This document shows, piece after piece, positions 56,872 through 64,000 of a stretch of DNA of 64,000 bases. The notes beneath the pieces are model-generated. The model was not told the origin of the DNA. It made no database searches and saw only the letters and a program-made list of their open reading frames with translations. Position 1 is the stretch's first letter. Every line of letters starts with the position of its first letter. The stretch lies in contig NZ_LODW01000051.1 in assembly GCF_002914525.1 (NCBI RefSeq), forward strand, positions 60,970-124,969, in the 5' to 3' direction. The translations under genes were made by a program, and so were the position numbers. Source of the DNA: Rhizobium hidalgonense. GTDB lineage: Bacteria; Pseudomonadota; Alphaproteobacteria; Rhizobiales; Rhizobiaceae.

Positions 56872-58776
56872 ATGCAACAGTGGAAGAGGTTTGCATTCGG
56901 CTTCGTGCTGGCCACGCTCGGCCTGGCCGCGACGGCGAGGGCCGATGACTACACCTCCTTGCCGCGCAAGGAGACGCTTATCGTCGAAAATCCGGAGGGG
57001 ACGATCAAAAATCCCGGCTGGTTCAACATCTGGGTCAATGGCGGCGGCGGTGTTTCCACCGGCCTGCAGCAGCTGACCATGGATACGCTCTGGTATATCG
57101 ACCCCGAACAAGGGCTTGGCGGCGCGAGCTGGGACAATTCGCTCGCCGCCGACAAGCCGCAATATAATGCCGACTTTACCGAGATGACCGTGAAACTGCG
57201 CAAGGGGCTCTTCTGGAGCGACGGCGTCGAGTTTACGGCCGATGACGTCGTCTATACCGTCAAGACGCAGATGGACCATCCCGGCATGGTCTGGAGTGCG
57301 GCCTTCTCGGTGCAGGTGGCAAGCGTCGAGGCGACCGACCCCCAGACCGTGGTGTTCAAGCTGAAGAAGCCGAATTCGCGCTTCCACGCCATCTTCACCG
57401 TGCGCTGGAACGGCGCCTGGATCATGCCCAAGCACGTCTTCGAGAAAGTCGAAGATCCGCTTCGTTATGATTTCGCCAATCCCGTTTCGCTCGGCGCCTA
57501 CAAGCTGAAGTCCTACGATCCGCAGGGCAAATGGTATACCTGGGAAAAGCGCGACGACTGGCAGCGGACCTCGCTTGCCCGCTTCGGCGAGCCTGCCCCG
57601 AAATATGTGACCTATACCGATCCCGGCCCGCCGGATAAACGCACCATCGCCCAGCTCGAGCACAATCTCGATATCATCCACGACAACACGCCGGAGGGCA
57701 TGTTCACCCTCAAGGAGAAGTCGAAGACGATCGAGACCTGGTTCCCGGGCTTCCCCTTCGCCCATCCGGATCCGACGCTGCCGGCGGTCATCTTCAACAA
57801 CCAGAATCCGCCGTTCGACAATGCCGATGTGCGCTGGGCGCTGGCCCTGCTGATCGACATCAAGGCCGTCGACATGGCGAGCTACCGCGGGGCGGCGACG
57901 CTTTCGGCGCTCGGCGTGCCGCCGACGGCGGCGACGATGAAAGACTATCAGGCGCCGATGCAGGACTGGCTGAAGGATTTCGAGATCGATACCGGCAAGA
58001 GCAAGATCAAGCCCTATGACCCGACGGTCGGGCAGCAGATCGCCGATATCCTGCGCAAGCAGCCGAAGTTCAAGGACCAGATCCCGACCGATCCGCAGGC
58101 GATCACTGGTGCCTTCGGCTACGGCTGGTGGAAACCGGACCCGAAAGCGGCCGGCGAACTGCTTGAGAAGGCCGGCTTCAAGAAATCCGGCGGCAAATGG
58201 CTGACCCCGGATGGACAGCCCTTCAAGATCCGGATGACGGTGGAAGGCGACACACGCTCGGTCTTCACCCGCGCCGGCACGCTGATTGCCCAGCAATGGG
58301 CCGCCTTCGGCATCGACGCCAAGGCGGTGCCGGCCGCGAAGCTTTGGCAGACGGCGCTGCAGCCCGGCGATTTCCAGGTGGCGATCGCCTGGAGCGTCGA
58401 AACCTGGGGCGGCGATCCCGACCTTTCCTTCTTCCTCGACAGCTGGCACTCACAGTTCGTCGCCAAGAAGGGTGAGGTTCAGCCGCCGCGCAACTGGCAA
58501 CGCTGGTCCAACCCGGAGCTCGACAAGATCATCGAGAGCATCCGCGGCATCAGCGCCGACGATCCGAAGGGCATGGAGCTCGGCAAGGATTATCTGAAGC
58601 TCGTCGCCCGCGAAATGCCGACGATCCCGCTGATGTCCTATAACGTCTTCACCTCGATGGATACGACCTACTGGACCGGCTATCCGACGATCGCAGACCC
58701 CTATACCGATCCGGTGCCGAACTGGGCGAATTCGAGGCTGATGATGGTCAAGCTGAAGCCGGCTCAACCGAAATAA
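56872..58776 (+). CDS. Dipeptide/oligosaccharide-type ABC transporter substrate-binding protein (SBP_bac_5)
   Basis: Periplasmic receptor of 634 aa with a signal peptide (MQQWKRFAFGFVLATLGLAA, cleavage near ARA-DD, residue 24). It has family 5 features such as LRKGLFWSDGVEFTADDVVYTV (near residue 105) and NNQNPPFDNADVRWALALLI. The length exceeds most dipeptide receptors (about 530) and resembles oligosaccharide-binding members. I start at 56872 (GGGAGGAG upstream); the longer frame from 56791 is not needed. A hairpin follows its stop. Substrate is probably an arabino-oligosaccharide, from context. Confidence 0.9.
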   Translation: MQQWKRFAFGFVLATLGLAATARADDYTSLPRKETLIVENPEGTIKNPGWFNIWVNGGGGVSTGLQQLTMDTLWYIDPEQGLGGASWDNSLAADKPQYNADFTEMTVKLRKGLFWSDGVEFTADDVVYTVKTQMDHPGMVWSAAFSVQVASVEATDPQTVVFKLKKPNSRFHAIFTVRWNGAWIMPKHVFEKVEDPLRYDFANPVSLGAYKLKSYDPQGKWYTWEKRDDWQRTSLARFGEPAPKYVTYTDPGPPDKRTIAQLEHNLDIIHDNTPEGMFTLKEKSKTIETWFPGFPFAHPDPTLPAVIFNNQNPPFDNADVRWALALLIDIKAVDMASYRGAATLSALGVPPTAATMKDYQAPMQDWLKDFEIDTGKSKIKPYDPTVGQQIADILRKQPKFKDQIPTDPQAITGAFGYGWWKPDPKAAGELLEKAGFKKSGGKWLTPDGQPFKIRMTVEGDTRSVFTRAGTLIAQQWAAFGIDAKAVPAAKLWQTALQPGDFQVAIAWSVETWGGDPDLSFFLDSWHSQFVAKKGEVQPPRNWQRWSNPELDKIIESIRGISADDPKGMELGKDYLKLVAREMPTIPLMSYNVFTSMDTTYWTGYPTIADPYTDPVPNWANSRLMMVKLKPAQPK

Positions 58777-58786
58777 TCCTCCCAAC

Positions 58787-58811
58787 GCCGGCGCGAGTGT
58801 TGCGCGCCGGC
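58787..58811 (+). terminator. Hairpin between receptor and permease genes
   Basis: GCCGGCGCG (58787-58795) / CGCGCCGGC (58803-58811), a 9-bp GC stem with a 7-base loop, 10 bases after the receptor stop. No T-run follows. It is more likely an attenuator or RNA stabiliser giving excess receptor message than a full terminator. Confidence 0.55.
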
Positions 58812-58890
58812 CCCCTAATCGACGGGCATGCGGCCCAGCCCATGCTCGTCGATCCTTTCCAGAAGGGAACCAGAGAGGAACCACTGCCTT

Positions 58891-59895
58891 ATGACGTCCT
58901 ATCTGATCTTTGTGCTGAAGCGGTTCGGTCAGTTTCTGCTTGTCGTCTTTCTCGGTGTGACGATCACCTTCTTCGTCACCCATCTGACCCCGATCGATCC
59001 GGTCGAAGAAAGCATAGGCGCCATCACCCAGATGGGCCAGTCCGATCCGAATGCGATCGAGCTGATGCGCCAGTCGCTGCGCGAGCTCTACGGCATGCAG
59101 GGCTCGATCTGGCAGCAATATGTGCATTTCTGGCTGCGGCTGGCGACCGGCGATCTCGGCCCCTCGCTCTCGGCTTTTCCCACACCCGTCTCCACCATCA
59201 TCCTGCGCTCACTGCCGTGGACGATCGGGCTGATGACGGTGTCGACGCTGATCACCTTCGTGCTCGGCAATGCGATCGGCGCGCTCGCCGGCTATTACCG
59301 CAAGGACATGGTGCTGAAGGCCGTCAGCCTCGTCTTCATCGCCCTGCTGCCCATTCCCTATTATATCCTGGCCTTCGTGCTGCTGATCGTCTTCGGCTTT
59401 ATCTGGCCGGTGCTGCCGATCAATGGCGGCTACGAGATGAACGCCAATCTGGACCTCTCCTTTGCCCTGGTCTTCGATATCCTCAAACACTCCATCCTGC
59501 CGGCCCTGTCGCTGATCCTTGTGGGAGCCGGCAGCTGGCTGATCGGCATGCGGGCGCTGGTTTCCAACATCATCACCGACGATTATGTTGTCTTCGCCGA
59601 GCTTGGCGGCGTGCCGAAGCGCAAGATCCTGCGCTCCTACATCGCCCGCAATGCCATGGTGCCGCAGTTCACCGGGCTCGCCATGTCGCTCGGCGCGATC
59701 TTCAACGGCACCGTCATCACCGAAATCGTCTTCGGCTATCCGGGCATCGGCAATCTGCTGATCGAAGCGGTGCATGCCGGCGACTACAGCCTGGTGCTCG
59801 GCCTCAGCGCCCTGTCGATCGTCGGCGTTGCCGCCGCCGTGTTCATCATCGACATTCTGAGCCCGCTGATCGATCCGCGCATCAAGGTGGAATAG
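58891..59895 (+). CDS. Dipeptide-type ABC transporter permease (DppB family)
   Basis: Inner-membrane permease of 334 aa with six helices. The start KRFGQFLLVVFLGVTITFFVTHLTPIDP is typical of DppB/OppB, as is the late AELGGVPKRKILRSYIARNAMVPQ coupling loop and the terminal GIGNLLIEAV. It starts at 58891 behind AGAGAGGA; the frame is open to 58828 but non-coding. It follows the receptor by 114 bases. Confidence 0.92.
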   Translation: MTSYLIFVLKRFGQFLLVVFLGVTITFFVTHLTPIDPVEESIGAITQMGQSDPNAIELMRQSLRELYGMQGSIWQQYVHFWLRLATGDLGPSLSAFPTPVSTIILRSLPWTIGLMTVSTLITFVLGNAIGALAGYYRKDMVLKAVSLVFIALLPIPYYILAFVLLIVFGFIWPVLPINGGYEMNANLDLSFALVFDILKHSILPALSLILVGAGSWLIGMRALVSNIITDDYVVFAELGGVPKRKILRSYIARNAMVPQFTGLAMSLGAIFNGTVITEIVFGYPGIGNLLIEAVHAGDYSLVLGLSALSIVGVAAAVFIIDILSPLIDPRIKVE

Positions 59896-59898
59896 GCC

Positions 59899-60756
59899 AT
59901 GTTTACCATCATCCGCGACCTCGCCCGCCAGAACATGGAATTCCTCTGTGGCCTGCTGCTCTTTGCCGTCATCGTCGGCTTCGTCATCCTGTCGTATTTT
60001 TCGCCCTACGGCGCGACCGACATCTATCTCCTGCCGCCCGACATGCCGCCGGACGGCGAATATTGGCTGGGCACCACATCGCGCGGCCAGGACGTTTTCT
60101 GGCAGCTGACGACGGCGCTGCGCAACACCCTGTTCTTCGGCATCGGCGTCGCCTTTCTCTCGCGCATCATCTCGCTTGTTGTCGGCCTGGTGGCCGGTTA
60201 CGCTGGCGGCGCAGTCGACCGGGTGCTGATGGCGATCAACGACAGCGTCATGGTCATCCCGCAATTTCCCCTGCTGATCCTGTTTTATGTCGTGCTGAAG
60301 GACAGCATGACCTGGACGGCGCTGATCGTCATCATGGCTTCGCTCGGCTGGTCCTATGACGCCCGCCTGATCCGCTCGGTGGCGATCGGCCTGAAGAGCA
60401 GGCCATTTACCACCCAGAGCGTCTATTCCGGCATGACGATGCGCAAGATCCTGGTCGAGGAGCACCTGCCCTATGTGCTGCCGATCGTCTTTGCCACGAC
60501 GATGAACAACATGATCTGGTCGATCGGCATGGAGATCACCCTTTCGGTGCTCGGCTTCACCGATATCGAGACGCCGACCATGGGCATGATGATCTACTGG
60601 GCCAATGCGCATTCGGCGCTGATTTCGGGCATATGGTGGTGGGTGGCCGCCCCCGTCGCCGTCATCGTCATTCTCTTCCTGGCGCTCTTCCTGCTCTCCA
60701 TGTCGATGAACGAATACAATGATCCGCGCAGCCGGCTGAACCGGATGGGAAGTTAG
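59899..60756 (+). CDS. Dipeptide-type ABC transporter permease (DppC family)
   Basis: Second permease, 285 aa, with six helices. DppC features include YWLGTTSRGQDVFWQL near residue 56, then the EAA loop SVYSGMTMRKILVEEHLPYVLP near 175. The usual ALxLGA-type loop residues are replaced here, consistent with oligosaccharide members. It starts 3 bases after the DppB-like stop and precedes the first ATPase by one base. Confidence 0.92.
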   Translation: MFTIIRDLARQNMEFLCGLLLFAVIVGFVILSYFSPYGATDIYLLPPDMPPDGEYWLGTTSRGQDVFWQLTTALRNTLFFGIGVAFLSRIISLVVGLVAGYAGGAVDRVLMAINDSVMVIPQFPLLILFYVVLKDSMTWTALIVIMASLGWSYDARLIRSVAIGLKSRPFTTQSVYSGMTMRKILVEEHLPYVLPIVFATTMNNMIWSIGMEITLSVLGFTDIETPTMGMMIYWANAHSALISGIWWWVAAPVAVIVILFLALFLLSMSMNEYNDPRSRLNRMGS

Positions 60757-60757
60757 C

Positions 60758-61747
60758 ATGGAGAATTTGGTCGAAATCCAGAACCTGAAAGCCTATTACC
60801 GCGCCTTCCTTTATGGCGTCGATCGCGAGGTGCGCGCCGTCGACGATATCAGCCTGACGATCGGCCGCGGCGAGGTCTATGGCCTTGCAGGCGAATCGAG
60901 CAGCGGCAAGACGACGCTGATCAAGACCATTGCCGGCGCCATCCGGCCGCCGCTGAGGGTCGTCTCGGGCAACGTCAAATTCCACTTCGGCGGCGGCACC
61001 CAGGATATCTACGCGATGAAGCCGGAGGAGCGCATGGCGCTGCGCTGGAAGCATCTCTCCTATATCATGCAGGGCTCGATGAATGTGCTCAATCCGGTGC
61101 GCCGGATCCGCCATTCCTTCACCGACTTCGCCTTTCGCCACATGAAGGTGAGCAAGGCAATCTTCTTCGAAAAGGTTGCCGTCCATCTGCAGCGGCTGAA
61201 GCTCGATCCGCATCTGCTCGACGCCTATCCGCACGAACTCTCCGGCGGCATGCGCCAGCGCATGACCATTGCGCTCGCCACCATCCTGACGCCGGAATTC
61301 ATCATCGCCGACGAGCCGACGACGGCGCTCGACGTGATCGTGCAGCGCGACGTGCTGACGATGATCCGCGACATCCAGCGCGAGATGGGCTCGTCCTTCC
61401 TGTTCGTCACCCATGATATGGGCGTGCATGCGACCGTCTCCGACCGCATCGGCATCGTCTATGCCGGGCGGCTGGTTGAGGAGGCGCCGACCGCCAAGCT
61501 CTTCAATATGCCGCTCCACCCCTATACCCAGCACCTTGTCGGCAGCCTGCCGAAGATCGGCGACCCCAGCACCCGGCCCTCGCTGGAGGGGCGGCCGCCG
61601 AACCTTGCCATGCCGCCGGAAGGCTGCCGGTTTCATCCGCGCTGCCCGAAACGCATGGAGATCTGCTCACAGAAGGTTCCGCCCTTGGTCACCGTCGCGC
61701 CGGAGCGGCGGGTGGCGTGTTTTGCGGTTACGGGGGATCAGGTGTGA
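60758..61747 (+). CDS. Dipeptide-type ABC transporter ATP-binding protein (DppD family)
   Basis: ATPase of 329 aa with Walker A GESSSGKTT near residue 46 (Ser replaces the usual Gly), the signature LSGGMRQRMTIALA, Walker B FIIADEPTTALD and the H-loop VTHDMGVH. The C-terminal extension carries the oligopeptide-type cysteine cluster CRFHPRCPKRMEIC, which can hold an Fe-S cluster in DppD. It overlaps the next ATPase gene by four bases. Confidence 0.92.
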   Translation: MENLVEIQNLKAYYRAFLYGVDREVRAVDDISLTIGRGEVYGLAGESSSGKTTLIKTIAGAIRPPLRVVSGNVKFHFGGGTQDIYAMKPEERMALRWKHLSYIMQGSMNVLNPVRRIRHSFTDFAFRHMKVSKAIFFEKVAVHLQRLKLDPHLLDAYPHELSGGMRQRMTIALATILTPEFIIADEPTTALDVIVQRDVLTMIRDIQREMGSSFLFVTHDMGVHATVSDRIGIVYAGRLVEEAPTAKLFNMPLHPYTQHLVGSLPKIGDPSTRPSLEGRPPNLAMPPEGCRFHPRCPKRMEICSQKVPPLVTVAPERRVACFAVTGDQV

Positions 61748-62550
61748 CTCTGCTTAGCCTCTCGCATGTGACGAAAATCTACCGCCAGGGCGGCATGCTC
61801 GGCCGGCGGCTGATCACCGCGGTCAACGATGTCAGCTTCGAGCTCGGCGACGAGCCGGAGATCCTCTCGATCGTCGGCGAATCCGGCTCGGGCAAATCGA
61901 CGGTGGCGGCGATGATCCTCGGCCAGACCGAGCCGAGCGAAGGCGCGCTGCAATTTGCTGGCAAGACCGTCGCCATCCACAGCCGGGCCGAACGCACGGC
62001 TTTCATGAAGGAGGTGCAGCCGGTGCTGCAAAACCCCTTCGAAGCCTTCAACCCGCTAAAGCGGGTCGACCGCTATCTCTTCGAGACCGCCCGAAACTTC
62101 TCCGCGGGAAAACGGCCGGATCGGCAGCAGGCGGAGAAGATGGCCGACGCCGCCCTCCACCACGTCGGCCTGACGCTGGAAGAGGTGAAGGGCCGCTTTC
62201 CCCACGAACTCTCCGGCGGCCAGTTGCAGCGGGTCGCCATCGCCCGGGCGCTGATCCCGCAACCGCGCCTGCTGGTGGCCGACGAACCGGTCTCGATGGT
62301 CGACGCGTCGCTGCGCATGGCCATCGTCAACCTCTTCGGCCGGCTGAAAAGCGAGCTCGGTCTTTCGATCATCTACATCACCCATGACCTGGCGACCGCC
62401 TATTACGTCAGCGACAACATCATCATCATGCGCAAAGGTGAGATCGTCGAGCGCGGGCGGGCGCGGACGGTGCTGGATGATCCGCAGCATGAGTATTCGC
62501 GGGCGCTGAAGGATGCGGTGCTGGCGGCGGATTTTAGTGGGGTGGGGTGA
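61744..62550 (+). CDS. Dipeptide-type ABC transporter ATP-binding protein (DppF family)
   Basis: Second ATPase, 268 aa, starting at a GTG that overlaps the preceding stop (GTGA). Walker A GESGSGKST near residue 50, the signature LSGGQLQRVAIARAL, Walker B LLVADEPVSMVD and the H-loop ITHDLATA. It is shorter than most DppF proteins because the C-terminal tail ends early. It closes the locus of regulator, arabinofuranosidase, receptor, two permeases and two ATPases. Confidence 0.9.
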   Translation: MTLLSLSHVTKIYRQGGMLGRRLITAVNDVSFELGDEPEILSIVGESGSGKSTVAAMILGQTEPSEGALQFAGKTVAIHSRAERTAFMKEVQPVLQNPFEAFNPLKRVDRYLFETARNFSAGKRPDRQQAEKMADAALHHVGLTLEEVKGRFPHELSGGQLQRVAIARALIPQPRLLVADEPVSMVDASLRMAIVNLFGRLKSELGLSIIYITHDLATAYYVSDNIIIMRKGEIVERGRARTVLDDPQHEYSRALKDAVLAADFSGVG

Positions 62551-62621
62551 GTGGTGGGGAGAAGGCGGTGAGTGCCATCGCGCTCGACTCTGGTGACTAC
62601 AAGCTTGAACGGTAGCACGAA

Positions 62622-63017
62622 CTATCGAAAAGTCGCCATTTTGGCCATGCGGAACGAGTAAACAACTCCAAACAGGCAAGTCGACGCGATACCTGCATAA
62701 AAACCGTAAAGCGCGGTAAAGGCAACATCAGACGCCGGACTGATCGGGCATGCGGTGGCGCCAGATCTCAGGAGGGCATACGCGTATAGGTACAAAACGA
62801 CATTGCCGACCGCACCGAGAAAGGTGAGCAAGCCAAATACAAGTGTCCAGAATCTAAAGGTGTTTCTTTGGTTGCGCTCAGCGACATTCGCGGTATCGAA
62901 CTTTCTGGGAAAAGAGATGATCGACTTTCCAAAAGATATGCCGCCACCAACTGTGACAATTGCGAGGAGAGGGCCTCCAAATGAGGAGTTAAGCGCGCAC
63001 CATATATCTATAACCAA
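62622..63017 (-). CDS. Small integral membrane protein of unknown function
   Basis: 131-aa protein with three hydrophobic segments (about residues 13-32, 55-82 and 95-121) and a basic polar loop (FPRKFDTANVAERNQRNTFR). No family recognised. It starts one base after the stop of the RuBisCO-like gene, so the two are probably one transcript. The region is clearly lower in GC and less codon-biased than the ABC operon that ends at 62550, a sign of acquired DNA. Confidence 0.6.
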   Translation of the reverse strand: MVIDIWCALNSSFGGPLLAIVTVGGGISFGKSIISFPRKFDTANVAERNQRNTFRFWTLVFGLLTFLGAVGNVVLYLYAYALLRSGATACPISPASDVAFTALYGFYAGIASTCLFGVVYSFRMAKMATFR

Positions 63018-63018
63018 A

Positions 63019-63993
63019 CTATTTTTTCACTTCAAATGGGGCCAATCGAGCGATGTTGAGATTCTCTGATGGAGAGAAATAAGTCAACTCGCTATTCGAC
63101 AGTTGGGACGTTCCCAGATACGCTTCGGAACACCTGGTGACCAAGCGCTTGCTAAGGTTGGCGGACCATGATCGGCCCGCTTTTTGTCTTAGTTCGGCAG
63201 CTGCTCGCGCAACGTCAACGCAAAGTTCCGCGCCCGCCTTTGGTCCGTCTCGATGCAAAGTAACCCCACCTCCGAGCACCCACCCGACATCTGGGCCAAG
63301 CAACTCGTAATATGCGTGAAGTTGGCCTGCATAGATTCCCCCGGCTATCGTGGGCATCGCTTCCTGACGCTGGACGAGGTCGCGATAACGCTGGACCGCC
63401 TGCACAAAGCTATTTTGAACACTGGAATCTAAGGACCTTTTCATATGGCCAATATCCGGCCGGCCCCCAGGGTAAATTACGTCGGCTCCAGACAAAATCA
63501 GAGCATCTAGCACTTTATCCGGCGGGACATAGTTCGAAAGTGCGTTACGCAACAGGGGGTAGCATGTTATAATAGGGGGTTGGCCCTGTTGATCTATTAT
63601 CTTAGCGCGGCGCACGCTTTGGATAGAATCAATACCATTCAGCCCTCCGTCTATTTTGGCAACTACAGGTGCAGGGATCTGCTCACAAAACGCTTGGATC
63701 TCTTCTAACAACACGGGCGTTGGGAGGGTGAAATTTAAAGAGAGCCGCCCAGAACGGCCGGACCATTGCTTATCCGCGATTCGCGCAGCAATCTCACGTA
63801 GTTGGGCTAAGTGAGCGCGATTGACCGGTAGGAAACGCGTGTCGAGTTCGACAACGTTAAAACCAGCAGCCAACACATCATTCGCGATTGCTTCCAGAGC
63901 GTCGAGCTTAAACCCGACACGTGGCTTAAATTGTTGATTTCCACTGAGAGCTGACCCGGCGCAGCCAGATATTTCCATTGAGAATTGACCCAT
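63019..63993 (-). CDS. RuBisCO-like (form IV-type) barrel-domain protein
   Basis: 324-aa protein resembling the C-terminal TIM barrel of RuBisCO large subunit and RuBisCO-like proteins. FKPRVGF near residue 24 equals the IKPKxG strand, with Lys175 kept and Lys177 changed to Arg. RLSLNFTL, ILSGADVIYPGGRPDIG and MPTIAGGIYAGQLHAYYELLG follow in order, and LGGGVTLHRDGPKAGA is the phosphate-binding GGG strand. The carbamylated-lysine segment KDDE reads VELDT, so carboxylation is not expected. The N-terminal domain is absent, and a TGA lies two codons before the ATG. Role unknown. Confidence 0.7.
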   Translation of the reverse strand: MGQFSMEISGCAGSALSGNQQFKPRVGFKLDALEAIANDVLAAGFNVVELDTRFLPVNRAHLAQLREIAARIADKQWSGRSGRLSLNFTLPTPVLLEEIQAFCEQIPAPVVAKIDGGLNGIDSIQSVRRAKIIDQQGQPPIITCYPLLRNALSNYVPPDKVLDALILSGADVIYPGGRPDIGHMKRSLDSSVQNSFVQAVQRYRDLVQRQEAMPTIAGGIYAGQLHAYYELLGPDVGWVLGGGVTLHRDGPKAGAELCVDVARAAAELRQKAGRSWSANLSKRLVTRCSEAYLGTSQLSNSELTYFSPSENLNIARLAPFEVKK

Positions 63994-64000
63994 GTTTCAA

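Noticed and set aside
56152..58449. A 765-codon minus-strand frame opposite the GH51 and receptor genes
   Set aside because: It runs across two real genes and their gap with no domain recognisable; shadow of codon bias.
63019..63993. Carbon-fixing RuBisCO
   Set aside because: The carbamylated lysine, the acidic metal ligands next to it and the HRAxH histidine region are not conserved, and the N-terminal domain is absent.

Overview
The window is chromosomal-type DNA of an alphaproteobacterium, most likely Rhizobium (leguminosarum/etli group). The basis is high GC with strong C/G third-position bias, IclR-type pcaIJF control, a RopA/Omp2b-type porin, CUT1 and dipeptide-type ABC importers, an Agrobacterium/Rhizobium-type xylitol dehydrogenase without structural-zinc cysteines, and intergenic palindromes of rhizobial style. 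I see no rRNA, tRNA, CRISPR array, transposase or prophage. The organism call is inference from gene content.

Layout. 1-2465 (minus): end of a branched-chain amino-acid (Liv-type) ABC operon, with a divergent LysR regulator (2640-3602) and a convergent cupin. 4109-7915 (plus): glutaryl-CoA dehydrogenase, a DUF4126 membrane protein coupled to a flavin disulfide reductase, and a DedA protein. 7931-8974 (minus): xylitol dehydrogenase. 9572-9934: CopC-like periplasmic protein. 10144-18918 (plus): a complete high-affinity potassium system, made of a 27-aa membrane peptide, kdpF, kdpA, kdpB, kdpC, kdpD and kdpE, followed by a ptsN-type EIIA gene. A KdpE-like box lies at 9962-9978. 18978-19994 (minus): porin. 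20355-24159 (plus): sulfate ABC importer sbp-cysTWA. 24318-26438: SleB-type lipoprotein and convergent peptidase T.

26545-32798 (minus): a CUT1 sugar ABC importer with a Cys/Met-metabolism PLP lyase and an FCD-type GntR regulator. 33068-36023: DUF4304-like protein, EEP-family hydrolase and cardiolipin synthase-like phospholipase D. 36179-43441: a DNA-integrity and stress cluster (UdgX, DUF2934, small membrane protein, KGG-like protein, DUF3175, GST, stand-alone LigD polymerase coupled to topoisomerase IB, GlgX). 43542-48793 (minus): SDR, a three-gene cassette of unknown function with an MFS-like protein, a second MFS carrier and a GNAT acetyltransferase. 48843-52336: the lower beta-ketoadipate pathway pcaIJF with divergent pcaR and a perfect 12-bp inverted repeat between them, followed by a decayed phosphoesterase gene and an acyltransferase.

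54036-62550 (plus): an arabinose-polymer locus with an ArsR-type regulator carrying a large C-terminal domain, a GH51 arabinofuranosidase and a five-gene dipeptide-type ABC importer. Related operator-like motifs lie in both regulatory gaps. 62622-63993 (minus): a lower-GC pair encoding a small membrane protein and a RuBisCO-like barrel protein without the carboxylase catalytic residues.

The best candidates for undescribed biology are the RuBisCO-like/membrane pair at the right edge, the ArsR-sensor/arabinofuranosidase regulon, the sugar-ABC plus PLP-lyase operon, and the potassium locus that includes its own EIIA protein and an extra micro-peptide.
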